Shown in pieces: positions 45,746 through 53,703 of a DNA stretch of 64,000 nucleotides. The translations under genes and the position numbers were made by a program. Position 1 is the first letter of the stretch, and each line of letters begins with the position of its first letter. The stretch comes from Cyanobacterium stanieri PCC 7202 (GTDB lineage: Bacteria > Cyanobacteriota > Cyanobacteriia > Cyanobacteriales > Cyanobacteriaceae), in the NCBI GenBank assembly GCA_000317655.1, contig CP003940.1, forward strand, positions 3,047,547-3,111,546, written 5' to 3'. The notes beneath the pieces are model-generated. The model ran no database searches, was not told where the DNA came from, and saw only the letters and a program-made list of their open reading frames with translations.

Positions 45746-45750
45746 TTGGG

Positions 45751-45878
45751 AGTCTTTTTCTCCCCTCTCTCTCGGGAGAGGGGCTGGGGGTGAGGGCAAA
45801 ACCAACGCCATAATGCCCCCGTCCCAAGTTTGGTAGATTTGATCCCCCCTAACTCCCCTTAATAAGGGGGGAAATAAA
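45751..45878. repeat. GC-rich repeat, copy 1 of 3 in the pilin region
   Basis: cccctctctctcgggagagggg hairpin, then ctgggggtgagggc, aaaaccaacgccataatgcccc, cccaagtttgg, and ccccttaataagggggg. The aaaccaacg...atgcccc part is the reverse complement of the units in the 40908 array. It fills the gap between the third pilin gene and the Rpn gene. Confidence 0.8.
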
Positions 45879-45898
45879 TTAAATTATGAAACTGTCTG

Positions 45899-46693
45899 AT
45901 GAAAACCGACTCAATCTTTTACGAACTATTTTTAAACCTTCCCGATAGCCTATTCTCCCTACTCGGATTATCCCCCGAACTAGCCAAAGAATATCAATTC
46001 ACCTCCCAAGAATTAAAACAACTCGCCAAAAGGATAGACGGACTTTTTCTCCCCCTCCATGACGATAAACCCATTTATTTTGTGGAGGTACAATTTCAAA
46101 AAGATGAATCCCTTTATCATCGACTTTTTACCGAAATATTTACTTATCTAGGACAATACAAGCCACCCCAAAACTTCCATGCTGTGGTAATGTGGGCAAA
46201 AAAAAGTTTAGATATTCCCCTGCCACCGTACTATCAAGACTTTAAAGAATCAGGAAAATTAACAGTTATCTACCTAGACGAATTAAACTTAAACACTACC
46301 GAAAGTATTGGAGTAGAAATAATGAAACTAATCATCGCTCCACCATCAGAAGCTAAAACTCAGGTCGAAAAACTCTTTTCCATGGCCCAACAAGCGGAGG
46401 AATCAACCACCAAAAACCAAGATATTATAGAACTATTAGAGAAAATATTAACCTATAAATTTAGTAATTATTCTAGGGAGGAATTAGCGAAAATGTTTAC
46501 CCTATCAGACTTCAAAAAAACTCGTTTTTATCAAGAAACCTACGCAGAAGGGATCATAGAAGGCGAACTAAAAGCAAAAATATCCAGTATTCCCAATCTG
46601 CTGAAACTAGGTTTAACCGTTGAACAAATCGCCCAAGCGCTGGATTTAGATATTGATACAGTCCAAAAGATTGCCAAAAATGAACACAATTGA
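45899..46693 (+). CDS. Rpn family PD-(D/E)XK nuclease (DUF2887)
   Basis: A 264-residue protein of the Rpn/DUF2887 recombination-promoting nuclease family, often annotated as a putative transposase. The N-terminus MKTDSIFYELFLNLPDSLFSLLGL is diagnostic. The nuclease core is D in RIDGLFLP and E-x-Q in YFVEVQFQKDESLYHRLFTEIF. A helical part follows, with YKFSNYSREELAKMFTLSDFKKTRFYQE, and a putative HTH tail (GLTVEQIAQALDLDIDTVQKIAK). It interrupts a pilin gene set and is flanked by repeats on both sides, suggesting later arrival. Confidence 0.88.
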   Translation: MKTDSIFYELFLNLPDSLFSLLGLSPELAKEYQFTSQELKQLAKRIDGLFLPLHDDKPIYFVEVQFQKDESLYHRLFTEIFTYLGQYKPPQNFHAVVMWAKKSLDIPLPPYYQDFKESGKLTVIYLDELNLNTTESIGVEIMKLIIAPPSEAKTQVEKLFSMAQQAEESTTKNQDIIELLEKILTYKFSNYSREELAKMFTLSDFKKTRFYQETYAEGIIEGELKAKISSIPNLLKLGLTVEQIAQALDLDIDTVQKIAKNEHN

Positions 46694-46700
46694 TCAGGAT

Positions 46701-46828
46701 TCTTTTTCTCCCCTCTCCCTCGGGAGAGGGGTTGGGGGTGAGGGCGAAACCAACGCCATGATGCCCCCCGTCCCAAGTTTGGTAGATTTGATCCCCCCCT
46801 TGCCCCCCCTTAATAAGGGGGGAAATAA
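46701..46828. repeat. GC-rich repeat, copy 2 of 3 in the pilin region
   Basis: cccctctccctcgggagagggg hairpin followed by the same order of blocks as copy 1 and ending taataagggggg. It joins the intact Rpn gene to a truncated paralogue. Confidence 0.8.
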
Positions 46829-47263
46829 TTAAAAGTAATCCACTTTGATAAATTAGATTTTAGCAATACGGACAGCCTTGGAGTAGAAATAATGAAACTA
46901 ATCATCGCTCCAAAGTCAGAAGCCAAAACTCAGGTCGAAAAACTCTTTTCCATAGCCCAACAAGCGGAGGAATCAACCACCAAAAACCAAGATATTATAG
47001 AACTATTAGAGAAAATATTAACCTATAAATTTAGTAATTATTCTAGGGAGGAATTAGCAAAAATGTTTACCCTATCAGACTTCAAAAAAACCCGCTTTTA
47101 TCAAGAAACCTATGCAGAAGGCAAAGCCGAGGGTAAGGCAGAAGGCAAAATATCAAGTATTCCCAACCTGCTAAAACTAGGTTTAACCGTTGAACAAATC
47201 GCCCAAGCACTTGATTTGGACATTGATACAGTCCAAAAGATCGCCAAAAATGAACACAATTGA
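46829..47263 (+). pseudogene. 5'-truncated second copy of the Rpn/DUF2887 gene
   Basis: The frame from 46829 reads LKVIHFDKLDFSNTDSLGVEIMKLII and continues nearly identical to the last 150 or so codons of the 45899 gene, ending at the same residue. The nuclease core is missing; homology stops at the edge of the copy-2 repeat. The first 15 codons differ from the intact neighbour (KVIHFDKLDFSNTD against TVIYLDELNLNTTE), so this is a truncated paralogue rather than a simple tandem duplicate. Translation from the ATG at 46892 would give a 123-residue tail fragment with EGKAEGKAEGK repeats. Confidence 0.8.
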
Positions 47264-47270
47264 TCAGGAT

Positions 47271-47388
47271 TCTTTTTCTCCCCTCTCCCGAGGGAGAGGG
47301 GTTGGGGGTGAGGGCAAAACCAACGCTATGATGCCCCTTCTGCCCCCAAGATTTGATCCCCCCTTGCCCCCCTTAATAAGGGGGGAAT
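47271..47388. repeat. GC-rich repeat, copy 3 of 3 in the pilin region
   Basis: cccctctcccgagggagagggg hairpin, ttgggggtgagggc, aaaaccaacgctatgatgcccc, and ccccccttaataagggggg-type end. With copies 1 and 2 it brackets both Rpn sequences. Confidence 0.8.
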
Positions 47389-47438
47389 AGACTGAAATTT
47401 TATCACTCAATTAATATAAAAATCCTAAAATTAAAGCC

Positions 47439-48209
47439 ATGAAAAAAAATTATAAACTTCTCTTAAAATTCTTACAAAAACCAACAAATCAGGGAATTAC
47501 TCTCACGGAATTGTTAGTCGCACTGGTAATTAGTGGCATTATTCTAGCTTTTACTGCCAGTGGATTTATTAATGTGTTACGGGCAAATAGAGATGTAGAG
47601 TCAAAAAGTACACAGTTAAGCAATTTAACAAGGGCTTTAACCTTTATTCAGGAGGATATTAAACAAGGTGTTTCAGTTGAGTCTATTCCCGCCACTTCGG
47701 GGGGGGAATGTGATTCAGCGGAAATAAGTTCTGGAAGTTGTCTTATTATTAGATTTGCTGGTGCTAACAATAATATTTTTGATTTTAATAATAATCAAAC
47801 CGATGATTGTACTGCAGATGATCGAAGAGTCGTTTATGGTTTTCAAGATATTTCTGACCCTAGCTCAAATAGCGCATTTTTAAAACCTGGAGTATTAAAA
47901 AGAGATGTTTTTTGTACAACCTCTGTATCTTTATCCAGATGGGAAGAGGTTGCTGATGGCTTAATCAGTGTTAAAGAAGATCCACAAACTTTAGTATGTA
48001 ATTTCGGAACTGGTACAGCTAGTGGCCCTCATGGTCAAATATCAGGTGGTGCTAATGATGGAAAAGGAGGATTTCAATTTTGTGTTGAGACGGAAAATAA
48101 TCGTTTAGTGAGAGTAGGTTTATATGGTCACATTATAAGTAGTGATAGTGATACTCCTCCTATGAATGTGGACGTTGTCACTTTCGCTAGAGGTAGTCAA
48201 CCAAACTAA
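47439..48209 (+). CDS. Prepilin-type protein (PilW-like)
   Basis: A 256-residue prepilin. Cleavage site QG^ITLTELLVALVISGIILAF with Glu at +5. The remainder includes NVLRANRDVESKSTQLSNLTRALTFIQEDIKQ, which recurs in the next gene, and four or more cysteines in the exported part. It is probably the fourth gene of the original pilin set, now separated from the third by 1.7 kb of Rpn sequence and repeats. Confidence 0.87.
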   Translation: MKKNYKLLLKFLQKPTNQGITLTELLVALVISGIILAFTASGFINVLRANRDVESKSTQLSNLTRALTFIQEDIKQGVSVESIPATSGGECDSAEISSGSCLIIRFAGANNNIFDFNNNQTDDCTADDRRVVYGFQDISDPSSNSAFLKPGVLKRDVFCTTSVSLSRWEEVADGLISVKEDPQTLVCNFGTGTASGPHGQISGGANDGKGGFQFCVETENNRLVRVGLYGHIISSDSDTPPMNVDVVTFARGSQPN

Positions 48210-48298
48210 AATTCATATTTCCTAATATAAATTTCTTAACAGAGAAAAGACAAATAAAATTTCCTAAGCTATATTGACAAAAAATAATATGTCAATAT

Positions 48299-49048
48299 AT
48301 GAACAGTAAAACAAAAGCACTCAAACCTTCTGCTTTACTTATTAAACTAAGAAAAAATAACCCTGTTTTTGGTACAACTCTTACCGAATTATTAACAGGA
48401 GTTACCATTGGCGGTGTCGTAATTACTGCGACAACGGGGGGTTTTATTAATATTCTTCGGGCAAATCAAAGGGTAGAATCGAAAAGCATTAGAATGGCAG
48501 GGTTAAATAAAGCCCTCAATTATTTACAAGAAGATATTAAACAAGCTAAGTTTATCACGGCAGAAAAAGGAGATAACTGTAACCCCACTGCTGTTAATTC
48601 TGAATATTGTTTAGTATTGACGTTTGCTGATGATACCAGATTGAGGGATGGTTGTAGTGGTGCTAGTCCCAAAATTTATTATGGTTATCGTGATATTCGT
48701 CGGGGTGAACAAATCTGGCTAAAACCGGGAATACTGAGGCGAAGAATTGTCTGTGAAACAGGGGCGGGAAATTGGATAGCTGTCACTGATGGTTTGATCA
48801 GTGTTAATGAGGATAACCCCGTAGGAGATGATACCCCCTCAGAATTTTGTAATCAAGGGGGGGTTAACTTTTCTTCTCCTTCGGCCGTATATGGGGGAAA
48901 TCGTCAGGGTAAGGGAGGTTTTCGTTTTTGTCTTGATAGTGATAGCCCTAATAATCGTTTGGTGAGAATATTTTTGTATGGGCATATTATTGGGGAGAGT
49001 CCGCTTCATGTTAATGTTGTTACTTTTGCCCGTGCGGGAGAGAAATGA
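48299..49048 (+). CDS. Prepilin-type protein, paralogue of the preceding gene
   Basis: A 249-residue prepilin with site FG^TTLTELLTGVTIGGVVITA (Glu at +5). It shares NILRANQRVESKSIRMAGLNKALNYLQEDIKQ and a C-terminal FRFCLDSDSPNNRLVRIFLYGHII-x-x-VNVVTFARAG block with the 47439 gene, so the pair arose by duplication. Both are likely minor pilins assembled by the type IV pilus machinery encoded elsewhere. Confidence 0.86.
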   Translation: MNSKTKALKPSALLIKLRKNNPVFGTTLTELLTGVTIGGVVITATTGGFINILRANQRVESKSIRMAGLNKALNYLQEDIKQAKFITAEKGDNCNPTAVNSEYCLVLTFADDTRLRDGCSGASPKIYYGYRDIRRGEQIWLKPGILRRRIVCETGAGNWIAVTDGLISVNEDNPVGDDTPSEFCNQGGVNFSSPSAVYGGNRQGKGGFRFCLDSDSPNNRLVRIFLYGHIIGESPLHVNVVTFARAGEK

Positions 49049-49120
49049 GCAAAGGTTAATTGTTTGATTATGATCGATTTGGTTTAATATTCTAGTGGTA
49101 GTAAATAGAAAGTAAAAACT

Positions 49121-49597
49121 ATGACTAGATCAGAATTGATGGGAGGAGAATCTACCATGGACGATAATCTGATGATGGATGATTATAAGGTAAACCATAA
49201 AGATGAGATTGAGACGGTAATCTATAGCCTAGAAGAAAATGACAGTGCCATGGTGCTGAAAAATGATGAGGGCTATCTGTGGAAGTTTCAATATGGCACT
49301 GTGGAGGTTTTTGTGCAGTTGACGGGAGAAACGGATGATGATTTATTAACGGTGTGGTCGGTGGTGTTACCTTTACCTGCAAAAAATGAACCTGAATTGA
49401 TGAAAAAGCTATTAGAAATGAACTGGAGCGGTACGTTTGAAACTTGCTTTAGTATTTTTGATAGTCAGGTGGTGGTTTCTGCACAGCGTACTATTGCGGA
49501 TTTATACCCTAGTGAAATATCCCGTATTATTACTTTGGTGGCTAGTCTTGCCAATGATAATAATGATGCTTTATTGGCTGAGTATGGAAATAGTTGA
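49121..49597 (+). CDS. YbjN domain protein
   Basis: A 158-residue protein of the YbjN family, a small alpha/beta domain related to type III secretion chaperones. It shows KFQYGTVEVFVQLTGETDDDLLTVWSVVLPLP and MKKLLEMNWSGTFETCFSIFDSQVVVSAQRTIADLYPSEISRII. The start may be ATG 49121, or the ATG codons at 49139 or 49157. In other bacteria the family affects motility and stress responses; here it follows pilin genes, but a functional link is not shown. Confidence 0.8.
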   Translation: MTRSELMGGESTMDDNLMMDDYKVNHKDEIETVIYSLEENDSAMVLKNDEGYLWKFQYGTVEVFVQLTGETDDDLLTVWSVVLPLPAKNEPELMKKLLEMNWSGTFETCFSIFDSQVVVSAQRTIADLYPSEISRIITLVASLANDNNDALLAEYGNS

Positions 49598-49672
49598 CGA
49601 TTTGTTTGGTACCGTTGAAAATAAATGTAGAAGATTTATCATTTTTTGATAAGCGTATATAGTTTTTAGTAA

Positions 49673-50188
49673 TTGTCAAATATTGTGAGCTCTTTTGCAC
49701 AGGAAGAATTTACGAAAAGATACCAGCAGGGAAAATCTGCTTTTGAACGGGGGCAATATCGCCAAAGTGTGAAAAGTTTGGAGGATGCTTGTAAGTTGAT
49801 ACCTCTCCATAGTCGTTTGGGGGGTGAGGTGCAAATGTGGCTTGTCAATGCTTATCAGGCAATGGGTGATGGTGAAAGCGCGATCGCCCTTTGCCAAAGT
49901 TTATGTGTCCATCCCCATACCGATACAAAAATTCAGGCACAACGGTTATTGTACATTCTCAAAGCTCCTGAGTTACAGCGCCCCAAGGAGTGGATGACGG
50001 AAATTCCTGATCTTAATGCGCAGTCTAGTCTACCTGTCAATCGTCGTGCTAGTAGTCCTCGAAAAATTAAACCGAAACGACAAATTGAGTTAGTGGATTT
50101 GAGTACCGTTAACACCGATGATAATCAGTTTATCTGGATCAGTTTAATGGTATCTATAGGGGCGATCGCCTCTTTTTTGGTACTTTGA
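49673..50188 (+). CDS. TPR-like protein with C-terminal membrane anchor
   Basis: A 171-residue protein. Residues 10-90 (FTKRYQQGKSAFERGQYRQSVKSLEDACKLIP, then a second helix pair with AYQAMGDGESAIALCQSL) are tetratricopeptide-like. A basic linker (RRASSPRKIKPKRQIEL) leads to one terminal helix (FIWISLMVSIGAIASFLVL). Start is TTG 49673 or GTG 49685. It is likely a small membrane-tethered scaffold; the partner is unknown. Confidence 0.75.
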   Translation: MSNIVSSFAQEEFTKRYQQGKSAFERGQYRQSVKSLEDACKLIPLHSRLGGEVQMWLVNAYQAMGDGESAIALCQSLCVHPHTDTKIQAQRLLYILKAPELQRPKEWMTEIPDLNAQSSLPVNRRASSPRKIKPKRQIELVDLSTVNTDDNQFIWISLMVSIGAIASFLVL

Positions 50189-50190
50189 TA

Positions 50191-50312
50191 GGGAAAGGCA
50201 AAAGGCAATAGGCAATGGGCAATAGGCAATAGGCAACAGGCAATAGGCAATGGGCAATATATAAGAGATAATAAAACAATTATCCATTATCCATTCTCAA
50301 TTATCAATTAAT
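50191..50312. repeat. Heptamer (STRR-like) run plus attatccattatccattc repeat
   Basis: From 50191 to about 50258 the 7-bp unit ggcaata or ggcaatg is repeated about eight times with small changes, the pattern of the short tandemly repeated repetitive sequences of cyanobacteria. It is followed (50276-50312) by a copy of the att-atccattctcaattatcaatt family right before the ABC ATPase start. Confidence 0.8.
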
Positions 50313-50315
50313 ACC

Positions 50316-51158
50316 GTGGCTGTCAGACTAGAAAAAGTAACTAAAATATATAACAAAATCCCTGTGGTCAATGAATTATCCTTTGAAATCAAATCAGGGG
50401 AAATCTTTGGTTTATTAGGGCCCAATGGTGCGGGAAAATCCACCACCATCAAAATGTTAATTACCCTTGCCCGTCCGAGTCGGGGTAAAATTGAGGTGGC
50501 AGGATATGATGTGGTTCATTCCCCGGAGGCGGTAAAACGTAATATTGGGGTGGTTTTGCAACAAACAAGCGTGGATGGGGAGTTGACGGTATGGGAAAAC
50601 CTCGAATTTCATGGCAGAATGCACCATATCCCTAATCCTCAAAGGCAGGAATTAATTGATCGTTGGTTGGAATATGTGGAACTGGGCGATCGCCGTTCGG
50701 ACTTAGTCAAAACCCTCTCGGGGGGTATGAAAAGGCGTTTACAGATAGCTAGGGCTTTGTTACACAATCCCCAAGTCTTATTTTTGGACGAACCCACCGT
50801 AGGATTAGATCCCCAAACCCGTCGCCGTTTGTGGGAAATTATCAAGGATTTGAACCGTCAGGGTATGACAATTTTAATCACTACCCACTATATGGAAGAG
50901 GTAGAGTTTTTATGCGAAAGGGTGGGCATTATCGACGCAGGACAATTAATCGAACTGGGTACGGTGGAGGAGTTTAAACAAAAGTATGGGGAAGGTATCA
51001 TGGTAACTCAAAAGGGCGATCGCATCGACTACCAATTTTTCCCCACCACCCAAGAAGCCAACGAATATGTTAATAATATTGAAGACAGAACGGGGATCAT
51101 GATTCGCCCCTCTAATTTGGAGGACATTTTTGTCAAACTAACAGGAAAGCAACTGTAG
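50316..51158 (+). CDS. ABC transporter ATP-binding protein (DrrA-like)
   Basis: A 280-residue ABC-2 export ATPase beginning with GTG. Walker A GPNGAGKST, the VVLQQTSVD Q-loop, signature LSGGMKRRLQIARAL, Walker B VLFLDEPTVGLDP and the TTHYMEEVE switch are intact; the tail (IRPSNLEDIFVKLTGKQL) is that of the DrrA/NodI group. The most likely partner is the NodJ/DrrB-type permease at 41750. Upstream lie repeats, so the original operon may have been split. Confidence 0.9.
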   Translation: MAVRLEKVTKIYNKIPVVNELSFEIKSGEIFGLLGPNGAGKSTTIKMLITLARPSRGKIEVAGYDVVHSPEAVKRNIGVVLQQTSVDGELTVWENLEFHGRMHHIPNPQRQELIDRWLEYVELGDRRSDLVKTLSGGMKRRLQIARALLHNPQVLFLDEPTVGLDPQTRRRLWEIIKDLNRQGMTILITTHYMEEVEFLCERVGIIDAGQLIELGTVEEFKQKYGEGIMVTQKGDRIDYQFFPTTQEANEYVNNIEDRTGIMIRPSNLEDIFVKLTGKQL

Positions 51159-51194
51159 TTAATTGATAATTAATAATTGATAATTGATAATTAC
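51158..51194. repeat. attgataattaataattgataattg repeat
   Basis: An AT-rich member of the ATTGTCAATTG family starts at the ABC ATPase stop codon (gtagttaattgataatt). A ttccccattccctgttccctg heptamer run follows at 51276-51298. Nothing else is supported in the 180-bp gap. Confidence 0.6.
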
Positions 51195-51338
51195 TCTTGT
51201 TTTTTTATTTCCTGAATAAACTAACTAATATGTTGGTATTTAAACCTGAAATATGAAGTCTAAAAGCAATAACTATTCCCCATTCCCTGTTCCCTGCCCT
51301 GATGACTCTCATTTTTCAGCATTTCATAATTTCTAGTC

Positions 51339-53516
51339 ATGAAAAAAAGCAAAAAACTAATCATTCCTATTTCTACCATCCTACTGTTTCTGGTGGGCGT
51401 AATTGGTGCTACCATTTTAACTCCACAATTGGGCAACCTTTGGGAAAATGTCATCGTACCAAGACTTGAAGAAAGACCAGAATATCGTCTTGATGCCCCC
51501 TCGGCGGTACTAGAGTTGGCAGATGTTAGTCCTGCCGATAGGAGAGAAAGGTTAGAACAACTTGCCAATGAATCCGATGCCTCCCTCGATAGGGCAAGGG
51601 CAAGATATTTACTCGCCAATGACTTGATTAGGGAAGATTTTGAAGGGGGAGAGGCTTGGAATTATTTACAAAACCTAGAGCGACAATATCCCATCCTTGC
51701 TCCCTACATTGTCTTGAGGCAGGGTAGAGCTTTAGAATTAACCAATGATAATCTGAGGGCGCAGCAACAATGGGAAAGATTGATTAATGATTATCCCGAC
51801 TCCCCGGTCATTGTAGAGGCTTATTATCGTCTTGGGCAACAGGAGCCAGAATATTGGCAAAGGGCGATCGCCGAATTTCCCCAACATCCCCGCACCAAGG
51901 AAATCATTTACGAATTACTCGCCCAAAATCCAAACCAAAAGGAATTATTACTTATCATTACCGAAAACGATTTGAGCGCCCGTAGTGATAGTTTTCGGGA
52001 TAAATTAGTTAGTGATTATCAAGAAGAATTAGAACCTAGTCAATGGCAGATGATTGGGGATACCTACTGGGCAAGGGGGCAATATAGAAAAGGGGCAGAA
52101 GCCTACGAAAATGCACCTTCAAGCCCTGAAAATCTTTATCGTATTGCGAGGGGTTTTCAAGTGGCAGAACAAGAAACCCTCGCCATGGAAGCCTATCAAA
52201 GATTAATAGAGGAATATCCCAATGAATCACAAACGGGGTTGGGGTTGCGTCGTCTTGCTACCCTTGTCTCCACAGATCAAGCCCTTGAATATTTGGATCG
52301 GGTGGCAGAAAATTTCCCCAACGAAGCCCCTCAAGCCCTCAGCCAAAAGATCAGCCTCCTAAGTAGTGAAAATAGGGCAGATGAGGCAAATATGGTCAGA
52401 AATCAGGTAATCAGCCGTTTTCCTGAATCTGATCAGGCGGCGGATTTTCGTTGGCAAATAGCCCAAGATTTTGCTCAGGGTAATGATTTAGTGTCCGCTT
52501 GGCAGTGGGCACAGGAAATTGGTATTAACAATCCCGAGGCTGGTATTACTCCCCGTGCTTCTTTTTGGGTGGGTAAATGGGCGCAAAGATTAGGACAAAA
52601 CGAAGAAGCTCAAAGGGCATTTGAGTTTGTCTTAGAAAGTTATCCTAATTCTTATTATGCTTGGCGTTCGGCTTTTAATTTGGGTCGGAGTGTGGGGGAT
52701 TTTACCGATATTCGAGATTTGACTTTTGAGGTGGAAACCCCTGCCATGCGTTTTATTCCTCCCGGAGGTTCTACTATGTTTAAGGAGTTATATCTTTTGG
52801 GAGAGGATCAAGATGCGATCGCCCTTTTTGAAGCCCAACTATCAGATCCCGAAAATCCAAGCGTTACGGAACAATTTACCCAAGGGGTACTCAGGCAGTT
52901 GGATGGGGAATATTTACAAAGTATCAGTTTAATTTGGAGTCTTAGCACTAGGGAAAATCCTGAAGAATTACGCCAATGGCGCATTTTACGCCGTAGTCCT
53001 GAATATTGGTATGCCCTCTTTCCCATGCCCTACAAAGATTTAATTGTCAAATGGTCATCAGAAAGAAATCTTAACCCCTTCCTCGTCACCGCTCTAATAC
53101 GTCAGGAATCAAGGTTTCAGCCCCTTATTCAATCCCCTGTAGGCGCCACGGGATTGATGCAGGTAATGCCCGAAACAGGGGAATGGATTGCCCCCCAAAT
53201 CGGTTTGGAGGAATATTCCCTGACCGACATTGATGATAATATCAACCTTGGTACTTGGTACCTTGATTATACTCATCGTAACTATGACAATAACTCTCTC
53301 TTGGCGATCGCCAGTTACAATGCAGGCCCTAGTAATGTAGATAGTTGGATTCAAAGATTTGATCTGAGTGATTTTGATCAATTTGTGGAAAATATCCCCT
53401 TCCCAGAAACCAAGGGCTATGTGGAAACAGTATTCGGCAACTACTGGAATTATGTCAATCTTTATCAACCAGAAGCAGAAAATTCTGGGTTAATCAATTT
53501 TGGCGGGGAAGGTTAA
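51339..53516 (+). CDS. Soluble-type lytic transglycosylase (Slt70-like), membrane anchored
   Basis: A 725-residue peptidoglycan lyase. An N-terminal hydrophobic anchor or signal (about 7-30) is followed by a long alpha-helical superhelix of TPR-like pairs (50-560, such as NLRAQQQWERLINDYPDSPVIVEAYYRLG), then the lysozyme-like SLT domain with catalytic E590 in LIRQESRF, GATGLMQVMPETG and ASYNAGPSNV. Acts in the periplasm on murein. It ends two bases before an AACCTCAATTTGGGATAA repeat end. Confidence 0.92.
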   Translation: MKKSKKLIIPISTILLFLVGVIGATILTPQLGNLWENVIVPRLEERPEYRLDAPSAVLELADVSPADRRERLEQLANESDASLDRARARYLLANDLIREDFEGGEAWNYLQNLERQYPILAPYIVLRQGRALELTNDNLRAQQQWERLINDYPDSPVIVEAYYRLGQQEPEYWQRAIAEFPQHPRTKEIIYELLAQNPNQKELLLIITENDLSARSDSFRDKLVSDYQEELEPSQWQMIGDTYWARGQYRKGAEAYENAPSSPENLYRIARGFQVAEQETLAMEAYQRLIEEYPNESQTGLGLRRLATLVSTDQALEYLDRVAENFPNEAPQALSQKISLLSSENRADEANMVRNQVISRFPESDQAADFRWQIAQDFAQGNDLVSAWQWAQEIGINNPEAGITPRASFWVGKWAQRLGQNEEAQRAFEFVLESYPNSYYAWRSAFNLGRSVGDFTDIRDLTFEVETPAMRFIPPGGSTMFKELYLLGEDQDAIALFEAQLSDPENPSVTEQFTQGVLRQLDGEYLQSISLIWSLSTRENPEELRQWRILRRSPEYWYALFPMPYKDLIVKWSSERNLNPFLVTALIRQESRFQPLIQSPVGATGLMQVMPETGEWIAPQIGLEEYSLTDIDDNINLGTWYLDYTHRNYDNNSLLAIASYNAGPSNVDSWIQRFDLSDFDQFVENIPFPETKGYVETVFGNYWNYVNLYQPEAENSGLINFGGEG

Positions 53517-53518
53517 TT

Positions 53519-53703
53519 AACCTCAATTTGGGATAATAGTCGTCAATATGGTAGGGGAAGTACCATGCTACGTCCGTACAGGTTGCAGGTTGCTCAAGTT
53601 ATTTAATAGTGGGAAGTCCCCCAGAATTGGGGGATTTAGGGGGCTAGTAAGAATTTAGGGGCAAAACAACAATTAATTGTCAATTTTTAATTGATAATTT
53701 CGA
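53519..53703. repeat. Composite repeat between slt and ycf46
   Basis: Starts with aacctcaatttgggataa (53519-53536) directly after the slt stop, then shares gtc-aatatggta and aggttgcaggtt with the 16260 element. It continues with a gtcccccagaattggggga palindrome (from 53614) and an attgtcaatttttaattgat copy that encodes the last residues of the convergent Ycf46-like protein. Confidence 0.75.
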
